DNA of 64,000 nucleotides from Ureibacillus galli (GTDB taxonomy: Bacteria > Bacillota > Bacilli > Bacillales_A > Planococcaceae): contig NZ_JACSQA010000009.1 of NCBI RefSeq assembly GCF_014836845.1, positions 37,775 through 101,774 on the forward strand. Reading direction: 5' to 3'. The stretch's first letter is position 1. Every line of letters starts with the position of its first letter. A program made the position numbers and the translations under genes. The notes beneath the pieces are model-generated. The model was not told the DNA's origin. It saw only the letters and a program-made list of their open reading frames with translations, and did no database searches. Shown here piece after piece: positions 35,013 to 44,977 of the stretch.

Positions 35013-35920
35013 CAACTTTCATAATTCAATAACTGTGCCATCGATTTAAGTATTTCACTTGTAAAGTGTAAGTCCTCTCCTGTTAACGGATGTTTCATTT
35101 CCAATAAAACACAATGCAAGGCTTGTCTATCATACACCTCACGACTTCCTCCGTATAATTCATCACCTACTAAAGGATGACCAAGATGTGCCATATGGAC
35201 TCGTATTTGATGGGTTCTTCCTGTGTGGAGCTTTAATCTTACATGGGTAATGGGTTCTCCATTTTTCATATATCCTCTTTTTACCACTGTAACATCGGTA
35301 CGGGAAAATTGACCATCTGGACGAACTTCCCTCTCGATAATACTTGAATCTTTTCTTCCAATCGGCGCTTCTATGACTTGATTATCTAACTCAATATGTC
35401 CGTGAACCATTGCTTCGTATTGTTTATTAATCATTTGTTTTCTTTGTTGAAGCCCCATTAAATGATGAATATGACTATGCTTAGCTATACAAAGTAATCC
35501 GGAAGTGTCTCGGTCAAGTCTTGTAACAATATGTACCGTAGATGGAATACCTTGCTCCTCAAAGTACCCACTTACCATATTTGCAATACTACCCGTTGGT
35601 TGTTGCCGAGATGGAATTGTATTCATAAAGGGAGGTTTATTTAAAATAATGAATGCCTCATCTTCATAGACAATATTTAGTTTTCCATGTTCCACTATTA
35701 ATCCACTACTTATTTTTTCTTCTGGAAAGATAATTGTAATTAGGTCGCCTTTTTTTAAAACATACCGAACATTTTGTTCTACACCATTAACATGAATCGT
35801 GCCACCATTGAATTTAATTGAGGTTAAACCTTTCCTTGAAATACCTTGGCGGCTAATGGCATCCCGTAAAAGTTGACCATCCATTTCCGCTTGGAATTGT
35901 AGTTGAAATCTATTTTCCAT
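35012..35920 (-). CDS. yjbO: RluA/RluD-family pseudouridine synthase (YjbO)
   Basis: 302 residues. An S4-like N-terminal part (about 14-80) precedes the catalytic domain with TRLDRDTSGLLCIAK (about 130-144), holding the catalytic Asp, and KLHTGRTHQIRVHMAHLGHP (about 228-247). It modifies uridines in rRNA or tRNA; which sites is not known. It starts 11 bp after the NAD kinase stop, in the conserved yjbM-yjbN-yjbO operon. Confidence 0.93.
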   Translation of the reverse strand: MENRFQLQFQAEMDGQLLRDAISRQGISRKGLTSIKFNGGTIHVNGVEQNVRYVLKKGDLITIIFPEEKISSGLIVEHGKLNIVYEDEAFIILNKPPFMNTIPSRQQPTGSIANMVSGYFEEQGIPSTVHIVTRLDRDTSGLLCIAKHSHIHHLMGLQQRKQMINKQYEAMVHGHIELDNQVIEAPIGRKDSSIIEREVRPDGQFSRTDVTVVKRGYMKNGEPITHVRLKLHTGRTHQIRVHMAHLGHPLVGDELYGGSREVYDRQALHCVLLEMKHPLTGEDLHFTSEILKSMAQLLNYES

Positions 35921-35931
35921 ATATTCTCCTA

Positions 35932-36726
35932 TTATTCGTTCGAAACGAATGAATCATGTACTCTCTCCCAAAATGGAAATGGACGGAATCGAGCAAAACG
36001 TACTTTTTCATTTGCTACTTTAAAGGTGACGCATTTTAAATCATCCTGAATCAGATGGATATGGTCGATGGTCATCGTAAACTGTTGGTCTTTTACCGGC
36101 TTTAACGTACAACTATGATGGGCAGGTAAAACTAGGGAAGATCCAACCGTACGGAAAACGCGATTATTAATCGACGCCATTTCCGTAATTTGAAATGCTT
36201 GTAAAGTTGGATGAATGATCGCTCCGCCTAACGCTTTATTATAAGCCGTACTACCCGAAGGAGTTGAAACACATAGACCATCTCCACGGAACCGCTCGAA
36301 TTGATTGCCATTAAGTTCAATATCCATTACTAAAGTCACATCTGGTGATTTGATTGTCGCTTCATTTAAAGCTAAATAAGTTGCAGTTTCCGCATGATGG
36401 GTATGCACTTGCACTTCTAATAAAGGATATTCCACCACATTGAACTCATTTTTTGCTATTGATAATACTAACTTTTCCAATTCAGACGGTTTCCAGTCTG
36501 CATAAAATCCAAGATGTCCTGTATGGATTCCGACAAAGGCAACCTCATTTAAACGATGGGAATGTCGATGAAAGGCATGTAATAGCGTCCCATCTCCACC
36601 AATGGAAATAACAATCTCCGGTTCGTCATCATCTAAAACTAGTCCAAAATCTTGTAAATACGTTTTGGCAAGCTCCATTAATTCATTTGATTGAGAATCT
36701 CTCCGTGATTGGATGGAAAATTTCAA
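35932..36726 (-). CDS. nadK: NAD kinase
   Basis: Phosphorylates NAD to NADP. 264 residues, matching YjbN/PpnK (266). The GGDGT loop is at about 43-47 in [19 protein letters not shown], the NE-x-T motif in YLALNEATI and the catalytic [17 protein letters not shown] follow. The frame is open to 36846 inside yjbM, but the TTG at 36726, one base after the yjbM stop and nine bases from AAAGGAG, gives the family N-terminus KFSIQSRRD. Tight spacing indicates coupled translation. Confidence 0.94.
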   Translation of the reverse strand: MKFSIQSRRDSQSNELMELAKTYLQDFGLVLDDDEPEIVISIGGDGTLLHAFHRHSHRLNEVAFVGIHTGHLGFYADWKPSELEKLVLSIAKNEFNVVEYPLLEVQVHTHHAETATYLALNEATIKSPDVTLVMDIELNGNQFERFRGDGLCVSTPSGSTAYNKALGGAIIHPTLQAFQITEMASINNRVFRTVGSSLVLPAHHSCTLKPVKDQQFTMTIDHIHLIQDDLKCVTFKVANEKVRFARFRPFPFWERVHDSFVSNE

Positions 36727-36727
36727 A

Positions 36728-37402
36728 TTACTCACACTCCTTTCCCTCATTAGTTGATCGTATTTTTGGATTAATTGCTTCTTTAATTTCACTGAAGTAA
36801 ACTTGTGCTTCTTGTATTTCACTACGAATGGAAGACATTTCTTCATCTAATTTAAAGGCTGCTTCTGCCGCGTTTTGTAATCGATATTTAATTTCTTCTG
36901 GAAATATTCCCTTATATTTATAGTTTAATGAATGTTCAATGGACGCCCAAAAATTCATAGCGAGCGTTCTAATTTGAATTTCTGCAAGCACTTCTACTTT
37001 GCCTGTAATCGTCTCAACGGGATATTCAACAATCATATGATACGAACGATAGCCACTCGGTTTACTATGCGTAATATAGTCCTTTTCTTCAATTACTTTC
37101 AAATCATCCCGTTGACGAATTAAATTTACGACTGTTGAAATATCATCGACAAACTGACACATAATTCGTAACCCTGCGATATCCTGTAATTCGGTAGCCA
37201 ATTGCTGAGAAGGTTCAAAGGCTATTCCTTTTTCAAGGGTTTTATCGTATATACTAGCTAATGGTTTTACACGACCTGTCACAAATTCAATTGGAGAAGT
37301 TGTTCCCGTAATCCCAAATTGTGAACGCATCCCTTTTAATTTAATTTTCAATTCATCTACAGCCTGTTTGTACGGACTTAAAAATGTACCCCATGGTACC
37401 AT
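36728..37402 (-). CDS. sasB: Small alarmone synthetase (YjbM/RelQ/SasB)
   Basis: 224-residue single-domain (p)ppGpp synthetase without hydrolase or regulatory domains. Motifs: [14 protein letters not shown] (about 41-54), [15 protein letters not shown] (about 77-91), [13 protein letters not shown] and [23 protein letters not shown] with the catalytic Glu. RelQ-type enzymes form tetramers and respond to pppGpp and RNA. The frame is open to 37432; ATG 37402 follows GGGGGGAG. It heads the operon with nadK and yjbO. Confidence 0.94.
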   Translation of the reverse strand: MVPWGTFLSPYKQAVDELKIKLKGMRSQFGITGTTSPIEFVTGRVKPLASIYDKTLEKGIAFEPSQQLATELQDIAGLRIMCQFVDDISTVVNLIRQRDDLKVIEEKDYITHSKPSGYRSYHMIVEYPVETITGKVEVLAEIQIRTLAMNFWASIEHSLNYKYKGIFPEEIKYRLQNAAEAAFKLDEEMSSIRSEIQEAQVYFSEIKEAINPKIRSTNEGKECE

Positions 37403-37485
37403 AGAAGACTCCCCCCAACGCAAAGACACCATTATTTCTGACTATGATTCATTTCTTAGGCTTTGCAAATGATTTTGTTTCGCTA

Positions 37486-37872
37486 CTATTCACCGATTAA
37501 AATTTCTTTAAAAGTTGTTTCTACGGCAACAACAAAGTCATTTCCGTAGTTGTCATTTCCTTCAATATTGTAAAGAAGGGCATTCAATTCTTCAGTGAAG
37601 TTTGTTAATACCATTTTCTCGTCTTTTAATACTAAATAAGGATCCCGATTTAACTTCACTAATTGTACTAGTTCTGGCCATAATGTTTGAGGAATTTGTA
37701 AATAACTATAGCCATCTTCCTCTTCTACTAAATAAATAAAGGCTAAGTTATCAGAATCTGCAAGAACTTGTCCTGCGGGTTGAATTTGTATTCTATTTAG
37801 ATTTTCGTTTAAACTAAAGTGTAAATCGTTATGTAAGAATTGACATTTCTCTATTTTATAAAGGTTTCGCAT
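37486..37872 (-). CDS. yjbL: UPF0738 family protein YjbL
   Basis: 128 residues. The core PAGQVLADSDNLAFIYLVEEEDGYSYLQIP and the end LLYNIEGNDNYGNDF (cited in parts) match YjbL, a protein of unknown function that always sits between yjbK and yjbM. ATG 37872 follows AAGGGAAG; the longer frame to 37905 is less likely. It is divergent from yjbK. Confidence 0.82.
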   Translation of the reverse strand: MRNLYKIEKCQFLHNDLHFSLNENLNRIQIQPAGQVLADSDNLAFIYLVEEEDGYSYLQIPQTLWPELVQLVKLNRDPYLVLKDEKMVLTNFTEELNALLYNIEGNDNYGNDFVVAVETTFKEILIGE

Positions 37873-37974
37873 TATGTAACTTCCCTTCACCACTTTTCTT
37901 TTCATATTTTAACATAGCAGCGTCCATTTCGAGAAAGAGAATGTGGAAAATTACATATTTAGAAAGGAAAAAAG

Positions 37975-38562
37975 ATGAATCAACAAGTTGAAATTGAATT
38001 TAAAAATGTACTAACAAAAGAACAATATGAAAACTTATTAAAAAAATTCCAAGTAGAGGAAAAAATGATTGTTCGGCAAATCAATCATTACTTTGATACT
38101 CCTCAATTCCATTTAAAGGCATTATCATCCGGTTTGAGAATTCGCAAAACAACGAATAAAACCGTTGTAACATTAAAAGAAAAAACCGCTGAAAACATTC
38201 ACCTTGAAACGACAGAGGAAATTACAGAAGAACAAGCCCGTATGATGCTTGAAGGAAATGGGGTCGTTGCTGACAAAATAAAGGACCAATTAATACGGCT
38301 GAACATTCCGATTGAAAAATTAAAATTATTTGGTTCATTAACGACAGATCGGGTTGAAATAGATTACAAAGGTGGAACCCTTGTCTTTGACCATTCTTTC
38401 TATTTGCAGTGTGATGATTATGAGGTAGAATATGAAACAGATAATGAAATCGAAGGAAAAGAAATCTTTCAAGATTTTTTGAAAAAAAATCAAATTACCA
38501 TTCAAGTGGCGGATAAAAAAATTGCCCGCTTTATGAAAGCTTTAAAAGACAGGAAGGGTTGA
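37975..38562 (+). CDS. yjbK: CYTH-domain triphosphatase-like protein (YjbK)
   Basis: 195 residues with the CYTH signature EIEFK at 6-10 and alternating charged strands forming the triphosphate tunnel (RIRKTTNKTVVTLKEK, DRVEIDYKGGTLVFDHSFY). CYTH proteins bind and cleave triphosphates or act in thiamine-triphosphate/polyphosphate chemistry; the substrate of YjbK is unknown. The ATG follows AGAAAGGAAAAAAG. It is followed six bases later by the transglycosylase gene. Confidence 0.9.
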   Translation: MNQQVEIEFKNVLTKEQYENLLKKFQVEEKMIVRQINHYFDTPQFHLKALSSGLRIRKTTNKTVVTLKEKTAENIHLETTEEITEEQARMMLEGNGVVADKIKDQLIRLNIPIEKLKLFGSLTTDRVEIDYKGGTLVFDHSFYLQCDDYEVEYETDNEIEGKEIFQDFLKKNQITIQVADKKIARFMKALKDRKG

Positions 38563-38568
38563 AGCGGA

Positions 38569-39318
38569 TTGGAAATTTCATCAATGAAGAAGTTACTTGA
38601 ACTTCAAGCAATTCAATCATTTGGTAATACATCAAATGTTCAAACGCTATCAAACGATAGTTCCATTTTTACTGAATTATTGGAAGAAATGATGTTAACT
38701 TCATCCACTTCCATAAATAGCTCTGATAATTTACTAGGCTATTATGCAAGCATGCAAAATGAACCTGCAACGAATAGAATCGATAACAATTATTTAGCAA
38801 ATTTCACTTACAACAATGATGCTAATGATTTAACTCCTTACTATCACCAATTAATCCAAAGCATGGATAATAATCTTTTTACAAACCATATAAATAAAGA
38901 TTATGTCAATTCAGCTGGTTACAAAAATGTATTAGCTGGTGCTGAAGCATATGCTGATATCATTGCACAAGCTTCTGAAACCTATGGTGTACCTGAAAAA
39001 TTAATTGCATCGGTTATTAAGCAAGAATCCAATTTTAACGAGAACGCGGTTAGTTCCGCTGGTGCGACAGGTTTAATGCAACTAATGCCAGGCACAGCTA
39101 GATATCTCGGAATAGAAGATGCGACAGATCCTGTTCAAAATATTATGGGTGGAACGAAATATTTAAGCCAAATGTTAAACAAATTCAATCAGAACGTTGA
39201 ACTTGCATTAGCAGCATACAATGCGGGGCCAGGAAATGTAGCGAAATATAACGGTATTCCACCATTCAAAGAAACTATACATTATGTTAATAATGTATTA
39301 GGCTATTATAATGCGTAA
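38569..39318 (+). CDS. cwlQ: SLT-type lytic transglycosylase (YjbJ/CwlQ-like)
   Basis: 249 residues: a polar, low-complexity N-terminal region (about 1-120) and a C-terminal SLT/goose-lysozyme-like domain with catalytic Glu in [21 protein letters not shown], then LMQLMPGTA and [10 protein letters not shown]. It cleaves peptidoglycan glycan strands. No classical signal peptide is visible, as in CwlQ, so export is unclear. The start is TTG 38569, ten bases from GGAAGGG; ATG at 38584 is an alternative. Confidence 0.88.
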   Translation: MEISSMKKLLELQAIQSFGNTSNVQTLSNDSSIFTELLEEMMLTSSTSINSSDNLLGYYASMQNEPATNRIDNNYLANFTYNNDANDLTPYYHQLIQSMDNNLFTNHINKDYVNSAGYKNVLAGAEAYADIIAQASETYGVPEKLIASVIKQESNFNENAVSSAGATGLMQLMPGTARYLGIEDATDPVQNIMGGTKYLSQMLNKFNQNVELALAAYNAGPGNVAKYNGIPPFKETIHYVNNVLGYYNA

Positions 39319-39538
39319 ATAGGTTTGAAGTCATTGTTACAATCTATTTTCCCTCTTATATGCGATTTGTTTGTGAAAAAGGGATTAGGTTGTTAGAATA
39401 TAACTAACACCTTATAAAAGAAGGTTAATAACGATAGCTATCTTGGCTTTATTACTTTTGTTGTCAATTGATTATACGGTATGCAATACGCGGATATTTC
39501 ATTACGTATACTTATAAAAGAAGTAAAGGAGTACACCT

Positions 39539-39940
39539 ATGAATCGAAAATATACGATTCCTTACGAGGAAATTGGTGCTGAAAAACTTTCTGACCTCCT
39601 TCACGCTTTTTATAAACGTGTTGCGAAGCATCCACAGTTAAAACCGATCTTCCCAGAAGATTTAACTGAAACTATTAGAAAACAAATTCAATTTCAGACC
39701 CAGTACTTAGGTGGGCCAAATCTATATACAGAAGAACACGGGCATCCGATGTTAAGAGCTCGTCATATACCTTTTAAAATCACACCAGATCGTGCACAAG
39801 CTTGGTTAGAATGTATGAAAGAGGCGATGGATGAAGTCGGATTAGAAGGTAAATTCCGTGAAGTTTATTATCAACGACTTGTCTTAACGGCTAATCATAT
39901 GATTAATTCGCCAAATGAAGATGAGGAGGAGTTTGAATGA
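39539..39940 (+). CDS. yjbI: Truncated hemoglobin, group II (YjbI)
   Basis: 133-residue 2-on-2 globin. The proximal His lies in GHPMLRARHIPFKI (about 74-84), and group-II marks such as YKRVAKHPQLKPIFPEDL and a Trp near the G helix (QAWLECM) are present. It binds O2 or NO and is proposed to supply an oxidant-protective partner to SpxH. Its stop overlaps the spxH start (ATGA), so both are cotranslated. AAAGGAG precedes the ATG. Confidence 0.92.
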   Translation: MNRKYTIPYEEIGAEKLSDLLHAFYKRVAKHPQLKPIFPEDLTETIRKQIQFQTQYLGGPNLYTEEHGHPMLRARHIPFKITPDRAQAWLECMKEAMDEVGLEGKFREVYYQRLVLTANHMINSPNEDEEEFE

Positions 39941-40749
39941 ATAATGTCCAATTATTATCGAAACCTGCCGCACCTTCTATTACGAAACCAATAGAATTAT
40001 ATATTTTTATCGATCCGCTTTGTAAAAAGGCTTTGACAATGCAAACGATGTTGCGAAAGTTAACGGTAGAATATGAACATTATTTTACGTGGAGATATAT
40101 TTTAAGTACAAAGCTTGCCTCTTTAAATACGTTAAGTCGTCGTACAAAGGGATGCATGACTGGTGCTGAACTGGACATTACCCATCCGGCACTCCCATCT
40201 ATTGCGATTAAAGCAGCGGAGCTACAAGGAAAACGGGCAGCTACTCGTTATTTACTAAAACTCCAGGAGCACGCCCTTTTAAAAACGAAAAATGTAACTT
40301 CCTATTCTGCGTTAATTGAAATTGCAAAAGAAACGAACATTGATCTGGATGAATTTATTTCTGATTTTGGTTCTAAAGAAGCTGCAAGAGCGTTTCAATG
40401 TGATTTGCACATTACCCATGAGATGGAAGTTGACGAAGTGCCGACAATCGTTTTCTTTAATGAATGTATCGAAGACGAGGGTTTAAAAGTTAGTGGAATG
40501 TATGCATATGAAGTTTATGTTCAAGTTTTACAAGAGATGATCAATGAGGAAATCACTTGTAATCCACTTCCTACCTTTGATGAATTATTTAATCGTTTCC
40601 ATATACTCACAACTAGTGATGTAGCGGAAATTTATTCAATTTCTCATCAAGAAGCAGAGCGAGAATTAAAAAAGCGAATGCTTCAGCAAAAAATCGAACG
40701 CCTCACGAACGATGAAGTGACGTTATGGCGTAAAAAATGTAATCAATAA
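39937..40749 (+). CDS. spxH: ClpXP adaptor for Spx degradation (YjbH/SpxH)
   Basis: 270 residues with a DsbA-like thioredoxin fold (about 18-200) and a C-terminal helical region that binds Spx. SpxH delivers Spx to ClpXP and aggregates under disulfide stress, freeing Spx. The usual DPLCPEC motif is DPLCKKA here: Cys29 is kept, position 32 is Ala. The target gene spx is 5 kb away on the other strand. Start ATG overlaps the yjbI stop by four bases. Confidence 0.9.
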   Translation: MNNVQLLSKPAAPSITKPIELYIFIDPLCKKALTMQTMLRKLTVEYEHYFTWRYILSTKLASLNTLSRRTKGCMTGAELDITHPALPSIAIKAAELQGKRAATRYLLKLQEHALLKTKNVTSYSALIEIAKETNIDLDEFISDFGSKEAARAFQCDLHITHEMEVDEVPTIVFFNECIEDEGLKVSGMYAYEVYVQVLQEMINEEITCNPLPTFDELFNRFHILTTSDVAEIYSISHQEAERELKKRMLQQKIERLTNDEVTLWRKKCNQ

Positions 40750-40841
40750 AGCACTTATTATTTCATCTATTATTCTATTTGTAGACAAGGACTTTCATCG
40801 TCTTTGTCTATTTTTTTATTAAAGTATATATACATAATAAA

Positions 40842-40885
40842 AGAGGCTTCATTATCCTTCTACAAGAATAATGACGCCTCTTTTC
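40842..40885 (+). terminator. Terminator after yjbI-spxH
   Basis: AGAGGC-x-x-CATTAT pairs with ATAATGACGCCTCT across a 12-base loop, followed by TTTTC. About 95 bp after the spxH stop. Confidence 0.7.
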
Positions 40886-40903
40886 ACAAAGGGGATGGGA
40901 GAA

Positions 40904-41104
40904 ATGTTCACGTTCAAACAAAGGGGTGTATGTTTGTTATGTGATTTATTTCACGTATTTACTTTATCACGGAATATTAAGGGATGCAACGAAACTACAG
41001 TTGTTTCACAAAATCGTCAAATAGTAAACGTTTTCAACGGTTTGAACCGCCTAGAAGGGCATATTTTAAATGAAATTTTTTATAAAGAGAAAGTGATATC
41101 GTAA
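40904..41104 (+). CDS. Doubtful small ORF (66 aa)
   Basis: 66-codon frame from ATG 40904 with AAAGGGG nine bases upstream; N-terminal CLLCDLFHVF contains a CxxC. It lies about 20 bp after a terminator, with no evident promoter, and is convergent with pepF. I do not recognise it. It may be a real small gene or a chance frame. Confidence 0.3.
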   Translation: MFTFKQRGVCLLCDLFHVFTLSRNIKGCNETTVVSQNRQIVNVFNGLNRLEGHILNEIFYKEKVIS

Positions 41105-41123
41105 TATTTTCATATAAAAGAAA

Positions 41124-41153
41124 GTGGTGCCACATTTTAAAATGTAGCACCAC
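41124..41153 (-). terminator. Terminator after pepF
   Basis: GTGGTGC/GCACCAC outer stem and ACATTTT/AAAATGT inner stem with one mismatch, followed by TTTCTTTTATATG on the minus strand. Confidence 0.8.
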
Positions 41154-41168
41154 CACTATTCATTAAAA

Positions 41169-42977
41169 TTATTTTTTTAATAAAAGTTTCTCTAATTCAT
41201 TTAATTTTTCTTCAAATACTTTACATGCATTCTGAATAGGTGTTGGGGACTCCATATCCACCCCTGCTGCTTTTAATACTTCTATTGGGAAATCGGAACA
41301 ACCAGCTTTTAAGAAATTGTTAATATAACGTTCTACAGCAGTTTTTCCTTCCTCTAAAATTTGTTTGCTTAAAGCAGTGGCAGCACTTTGACCTGTCGCA
41401 TATTGGTAAACATAATAGTTCATGTAGAAATGAGGAATTCTTGCCCATTCCAATGCAATTTCTTCATCCACTGTCATGTCATTGCCGAAATACTGTTTAT
41501 TTAAATCATAATAAATTTCATTTAGGCGTTCAGCTGTAATGGCTTCCCCATTGCGATCCAATTCATGAACAATATGCTCAAATTCTGCAAACATTGTTTG
41601 ACGGAAAACGGTACTACGGAACCCATCTAACCAGTGATTTAATAAATAAATTTTATGTTGTGGATCATCCGTCGTTTTTAATAAATAATCAAATAATAGT
41701 TCTTCGTTACATGTAGATGCTACTTCTGCGACGAAGATTGAGTAAGAAGCATAAGGATACGGTTGGTTTTGACGAGTATAGTAACTATGCATACTATGGC
41801 CAAATTCATGGGCTAAAGTAAATAAATTATCTAAGTTATTTTGCCAATTCATTAACACAAATGGATTTGTTCCATAAGTACCTGAAGAGTAGGCACCGCT
41901 ACGTTTCCCTTTATTTTCAAGTACGTCTACCCAGCGACTTTCTAATCCTTTGACAACAATGGATTGATATTCTTCACCTAAAGGCTCGAAACTTTTAACC
42001 ATTATATCTTTTGCCTTTTCGTAAGGCATTTCAATTTTCACTTCTTTTACAAGTGGTGTAAATAAATCATACATATGCAATTCTTCAACGCCTAAAACTT
42101 GTTTGCGCAATGAAACGTAACGATGAAGAACTGGTAAAAATTCATGGATTGTAGAAATTAATTGATCGTACACTTTTTCCGGAATATAATTATTACTCAT
42201 TGCCGCATGTCTTGCCGAATTATATTTACGTACTCTCGCACTAACGTTATGGGCTTTTACATTTCCAGCTAAAGTGGAAGCAAAAGTATTTTTAAATTTA
42301 CCATAAGTATCGTACATTGCTTTAAAAGCATTTTTTCGAACTTCCCGATTATCACTTTCTAAAAACGTAATATAATTGCCATGGGTTAACTGAATTTCTT
42401 CCCCTTCATCATTTTTCACCGAAGGGAATTCTAAGTCTGCATTGTTTAATGCGCTAAAAGTATTTCCTGAAGAACCTGTTACCTCTCCAAGTTGGGCAAG
42501 CAGTTCCTCCTTATCAGCTGTGAGGATATGAGGACGTTGTAAATTTAGTTCCGTTAACATTTGATTATATAAAGTTAACGGTTCATACTCACGAATATAT
42601 TGTTGGATTGTTTCTTCTTCCATCGATAAAATTTCTGGCGTAACGAAGGACCATGCTGCTGATAATTTCGCTCCTAATGAACGAACCCGACTATCCATCG
42701 CTTGATACTTTCCATTTGTCGTATCTTGGTCATGTTTTAAATGGCTATACACATAAAGTCTTCCAAAACGTTCGGATAATTGATCGCTAAACTGTAACGT
42801 ATCATATAAACTTTGAGCACTTTCCGCTACTTTTCCTCTATATTTATCCGCCTCTGGTATTAATTTTTCAATTTCCTTAAATTCCTGTTCCCATGCCTCA
42901 TCTGAAGAAAAGATTCCTTCTAAATCCCAAGTTAACTCAACAGGAACTTCTTCCCTCGATAACACTTTTTTTGCCAT
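41169..42977 (-). CDS. pepF: Oligoendopeptidase F
   Basis: 602-residue M3-family zinc endopeptidase acting on short peptides in the cytoplasm. The zinc site HEFGHSMHSYYT (about residue 390) and the downstream Glu in FVAEVASTCNEELL are intact. ATG 42977 follows GGGAGG by eight bases; the frame is open to 43034, overlapping coiA. It follows coiA directly, as in B. subtilis (coiA-yjbG). Confidence 0.95.
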   Translation of the reverse strand: MAKKVLSREEVPVELTWDLEGIFSSDEAWEQEFKEIEKLIPEADKYRGKVAESAQSLYDTLQFSDQLSERFGRLYVYSHLKHDQDTTNGKYQAMDSRVRSLGAKLSAAWSFVTPEILSMEEETIQQYIREYEPLTLYNQMLTELNLQRPHILTADKEELLAQLGEVTGSSGNTFSALNNADLEFPSVKNDEGEEIQLTHGNYITFLESDNREVRKNAFKAMYDTYGKFKNTFASTLAGNVKAHNVSARVRKYNSARHAAMSNNYIPEKVYDQLISTIHEFLPVLHRYVSLRKQVLGVEELHMYDLFTPLVKEVKIEMPYEKAKDIMVKSFEPLGEEYQSIVVKGLESRWVDVLENKGKRSGAYSSGTYGTNPFVLMNWQNNLDNLFTLAHEFGHSMHSYYTRQNQPYPYASYSIFVAEVASTCNEELLFDYLLKTTDDPQHKIYLLNHWLDGFRSTVFRQTMFAEFEHIVHELDRNGEAITAERLNEIYYDLNKQYFGNDMTVDEEIALEWARIPHFYMNYYVYQYATGQSAATALSKQILEEGKTAVERYINNFLKAGCSDFPIEVLKAAGVDMESPTPIQNACKVFEEKLNELEKLLLKK

Positions 42978-43030
42978 GTAATGACCTCCCATACCATTTA
43001 TTTCGTAATTCGAATCACAAATCCATTTTC

Positions 43031-44164
43031 TCAATATTTAGTTTTCATTGCAAGAAAATGGGTGTATAACTTTTGAAATAATTCTTCGTTACGAATTGAT
43101 TGTCGATAATGCTCAATCGATAAAGATTCAAGGATATGGCAATACTCTTTAACGATGGATTTAGCGGCGTTTGTTTCTGGCAAGTTTGCCCATTGTAAAA
43201 ATTTTTGAGTATTTGTTTCGATGAAATGGGCTAATGATATTCTTGAAATATGTAAAAAATAAAAAAGAGCTGTTTGCCATTCAATGGGAGATACTTTCAA
43301 ATGTTCACTTCCGTTTATCGGTATTCCAATGTAGTTCGGGAGAGTTTGTCCATTTAATCGAAGCTCATAAAGACTTCTTAAAAATAAATGATTTACACCT
43401 TTTTTATTTACTAATACGACCCACCGTAAATAATGATGTTTCACACGATTAAATAACAATAAATATTGTTTAAACTCCTCTTCAGATAATGGTTTAGGAA
43501 TATAAAAGGGAAAACGCTGTTTCATTTGAGGAATTATTTGCACTTTCGAAATAAAACGATTGCCATGAAGAAACATAAGATTAGATATATATACAAATTG
43601 TCGCATTGCTGGATGGTACGCCATAATATAAGATTGATGGCCATCCGTATTCCTAAATAGCTGCATATGCTTATTAATGGACATAATTTGTATTCCTCTT
43701 TGAACTCTTTTATAGGGCGTGTTCGGAATCCAATAGACTTCTATTCCATTACTTTTATAGCCTCCATTTCGTTCTTTAAATCTATTTATGGAAATAGGAC
43801 TACATTGAAACTCAATGGCAAAACGACGGTGATCTTTTTCGATTAATAAGTCCGGCCGCTGTTTTAACCCCCTTAAGAAAGGTTCTAATTCTACTTGTAA
43901 TAAAAGATGTTGGAACAAATCATATAGATGTTCTTTACCTAGTAAATGTTGCTCTGATTCTCGTTCAGAAAAAAAATCATTACATTCTTTGTTAGAATAA
44001 TGGGCAAAATGGGGAATTTTAAATGTACCGATTTTAAATTGAAGTAGTTGTTTACATTGAGGGCAATAAAATCTTTGTTTTTCTCGCAGTTGCTTTAATG
44101 TTGTTTCCGGTATGCTTGAATTTAATACAAATCGTTTCTTTTGTTCTGTATAAGCTACAAGCAT
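43031..44164 (-). CDS. coiA: Competence protein CoiA family
   Basis: 377 residues. The N-terminus has a zinc-ribbon-like C34PQC37 with later HFAH and KEC; the central PD-(D/E)xK nuclease-like core is RPDLLIEKDHRRFAIEFQCSP (in parts: RPDLLI, FAIEFQCSPIS). CoiA promotes recombination during transformation in B. subtilis and streptococci. ATG 44164 follows AAAGGAGGTAGCAA. Presence alone does not show that this strain is competent. Confidence 0.9.
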   Translation of the reverse strand: MLVAYTEQKKRFVLNSSIPETTLKQLREKQRFYCPQCKQLLQFKIGTFKIPHFAHYSNKECNDFFSERESEQHLLGKEHLYDLFQHLLLQVELEPFLRGLKQRPDLLIEKDHRRFAIEFQCSPISINRFKERNGGYKSNGIEVYWIPNTPYKRVQRGIQIMSINKHMQLFRNTDGHQSYIMAYHPAMRQFVYISNLMFLHGNRFISKVQIIPQMKQRFPFYIPKPLSEEEFKQYLLLFNRVKHHYLRWVVLVNKKGVNHLFLRSLYELRLNGQTLPNYIGIPINGSEHLKVSPIEWQTALFYFLHISRISLAHFIETNTQKFLQWANLPETNAAKSIVKEYCHILESLSIEHYRQSIRNEELFQKLYTHFLAMKTKY

Positions 44165-44292
44165 TTGCTACCTCCTTTTATTTATTTTAAAAAGTGTAGT
44201 AGCCGTTTTCAATCATTTACTTGTAAAGTGTTTAAAATAAACATTTCGCCGGTAAGATGAACTGCAACTTTTCTTTCAAAGGAATAAGAAAA

Positions 44293-44318
44293 GAGATGCC
44301 TTAAAAAAGACATCTCGT
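44293..44318 (-). terminator. Terminator after mecA
   Basis: GAGATG/CATCTC stem with T-rich loop, followed by TCTTTTCTTATTC on the minus strand, just after the mecA stop. Confidence 0.6.
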
Positions 44319-44323
44319 TTTAT

Positions 44324-44977
44324 TTATCCAAAATATTGAATTACTGTCTCAAAACAATCTTCTGGCATGATTGCTTCGCCGTATTCTTGTAATCGATAAA
44401 TCGTTATTTTCGAACTACCTAAATATTCATTAATAATGGAACGAATATTTTGGCGTTCAACCTTTTCAGTAACATTTGAAAAATCAACTGCTACATAGTA
44501 ATATTTTTCAAATTTAAATAAAGAAGATTGTAATCGAAATGGAAGCAAACGATTTGCCACAGGGATAATCTCATCAATATCTTTAAATTTGTAAATGGAG
44601 ATATGATTTGTTCCTTGATGATTTAATTCTTCATCTTCGAAGGAATCAAAAATGGATTCATCTAAATTTTTGTTGTGCGCAGCATCTCGATGTTCCTCAA
44701 AACTTGATAATAATGAATTGGATTCACCATCTGAATTTATATTAGCACGAGTTACAATCACTTCTAGACCATGTTCAGAAGCATTCACATGTATCCAAAT
44801 TGGTCCATCAAGATCAAAGTAATCTTCTGTATTGATCTCTCCAATCATATCCCAGAAAAGTTCTTCCCCTTTTGCTCTGTTATACCAAATCTCCTCACGA
44901 CTATAACCACGATCTTCAATATCACGATAAGTAATGAAGAGTTTAATTGTGTTTTCGTTTACGCGTTCGATGTCCAT
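44324..44977 (-). CDS. mecA: Adaptor protein MecA
   Basis: 217 residues. The N-terminal substrate-binding domain (MDIERVNENTIKLFITYRDIEDRGY) and C-terminal ClpC-binding domain (KFKDIDEIIPVANRL ... SLFKFEKYYYVAVDF) are separated by an acidic linker (about 95-120), the MecA layout. MecA loads ComK, Spx and aggregated proteins onto ClpCP. ATG 44977 with GGGAG nine bases upstream is preferred over TTG 44986. Confidence 0.94.
   Translation of the reverse strand: MDIERVNENTIKLFITYRDIEDRGYSREEIWYNRAKGEELFWDMIGEINTEDYFDLDGPIWIHVNASEHGLEVIVTRANINSDGESNSLLSSFEEHRDAAHNKNLDESIFDSFEDEELNHQGTNHISIYKFKDIDEIIPVANRLLPFRLQSSLFKFEKYYYVAVDFSNVTEKVERQNIRSIINEYLGSSKITIYRLQEYGEAIMPEDCFETVIQYFG

Noticed and set aside
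41025..41041. cre-like sequence (GTAAACGTTTTCA)
   Set aside because: One mismatch to the CcpA consensus, inside a doubtful small frame and not near a promoter; likely chance.
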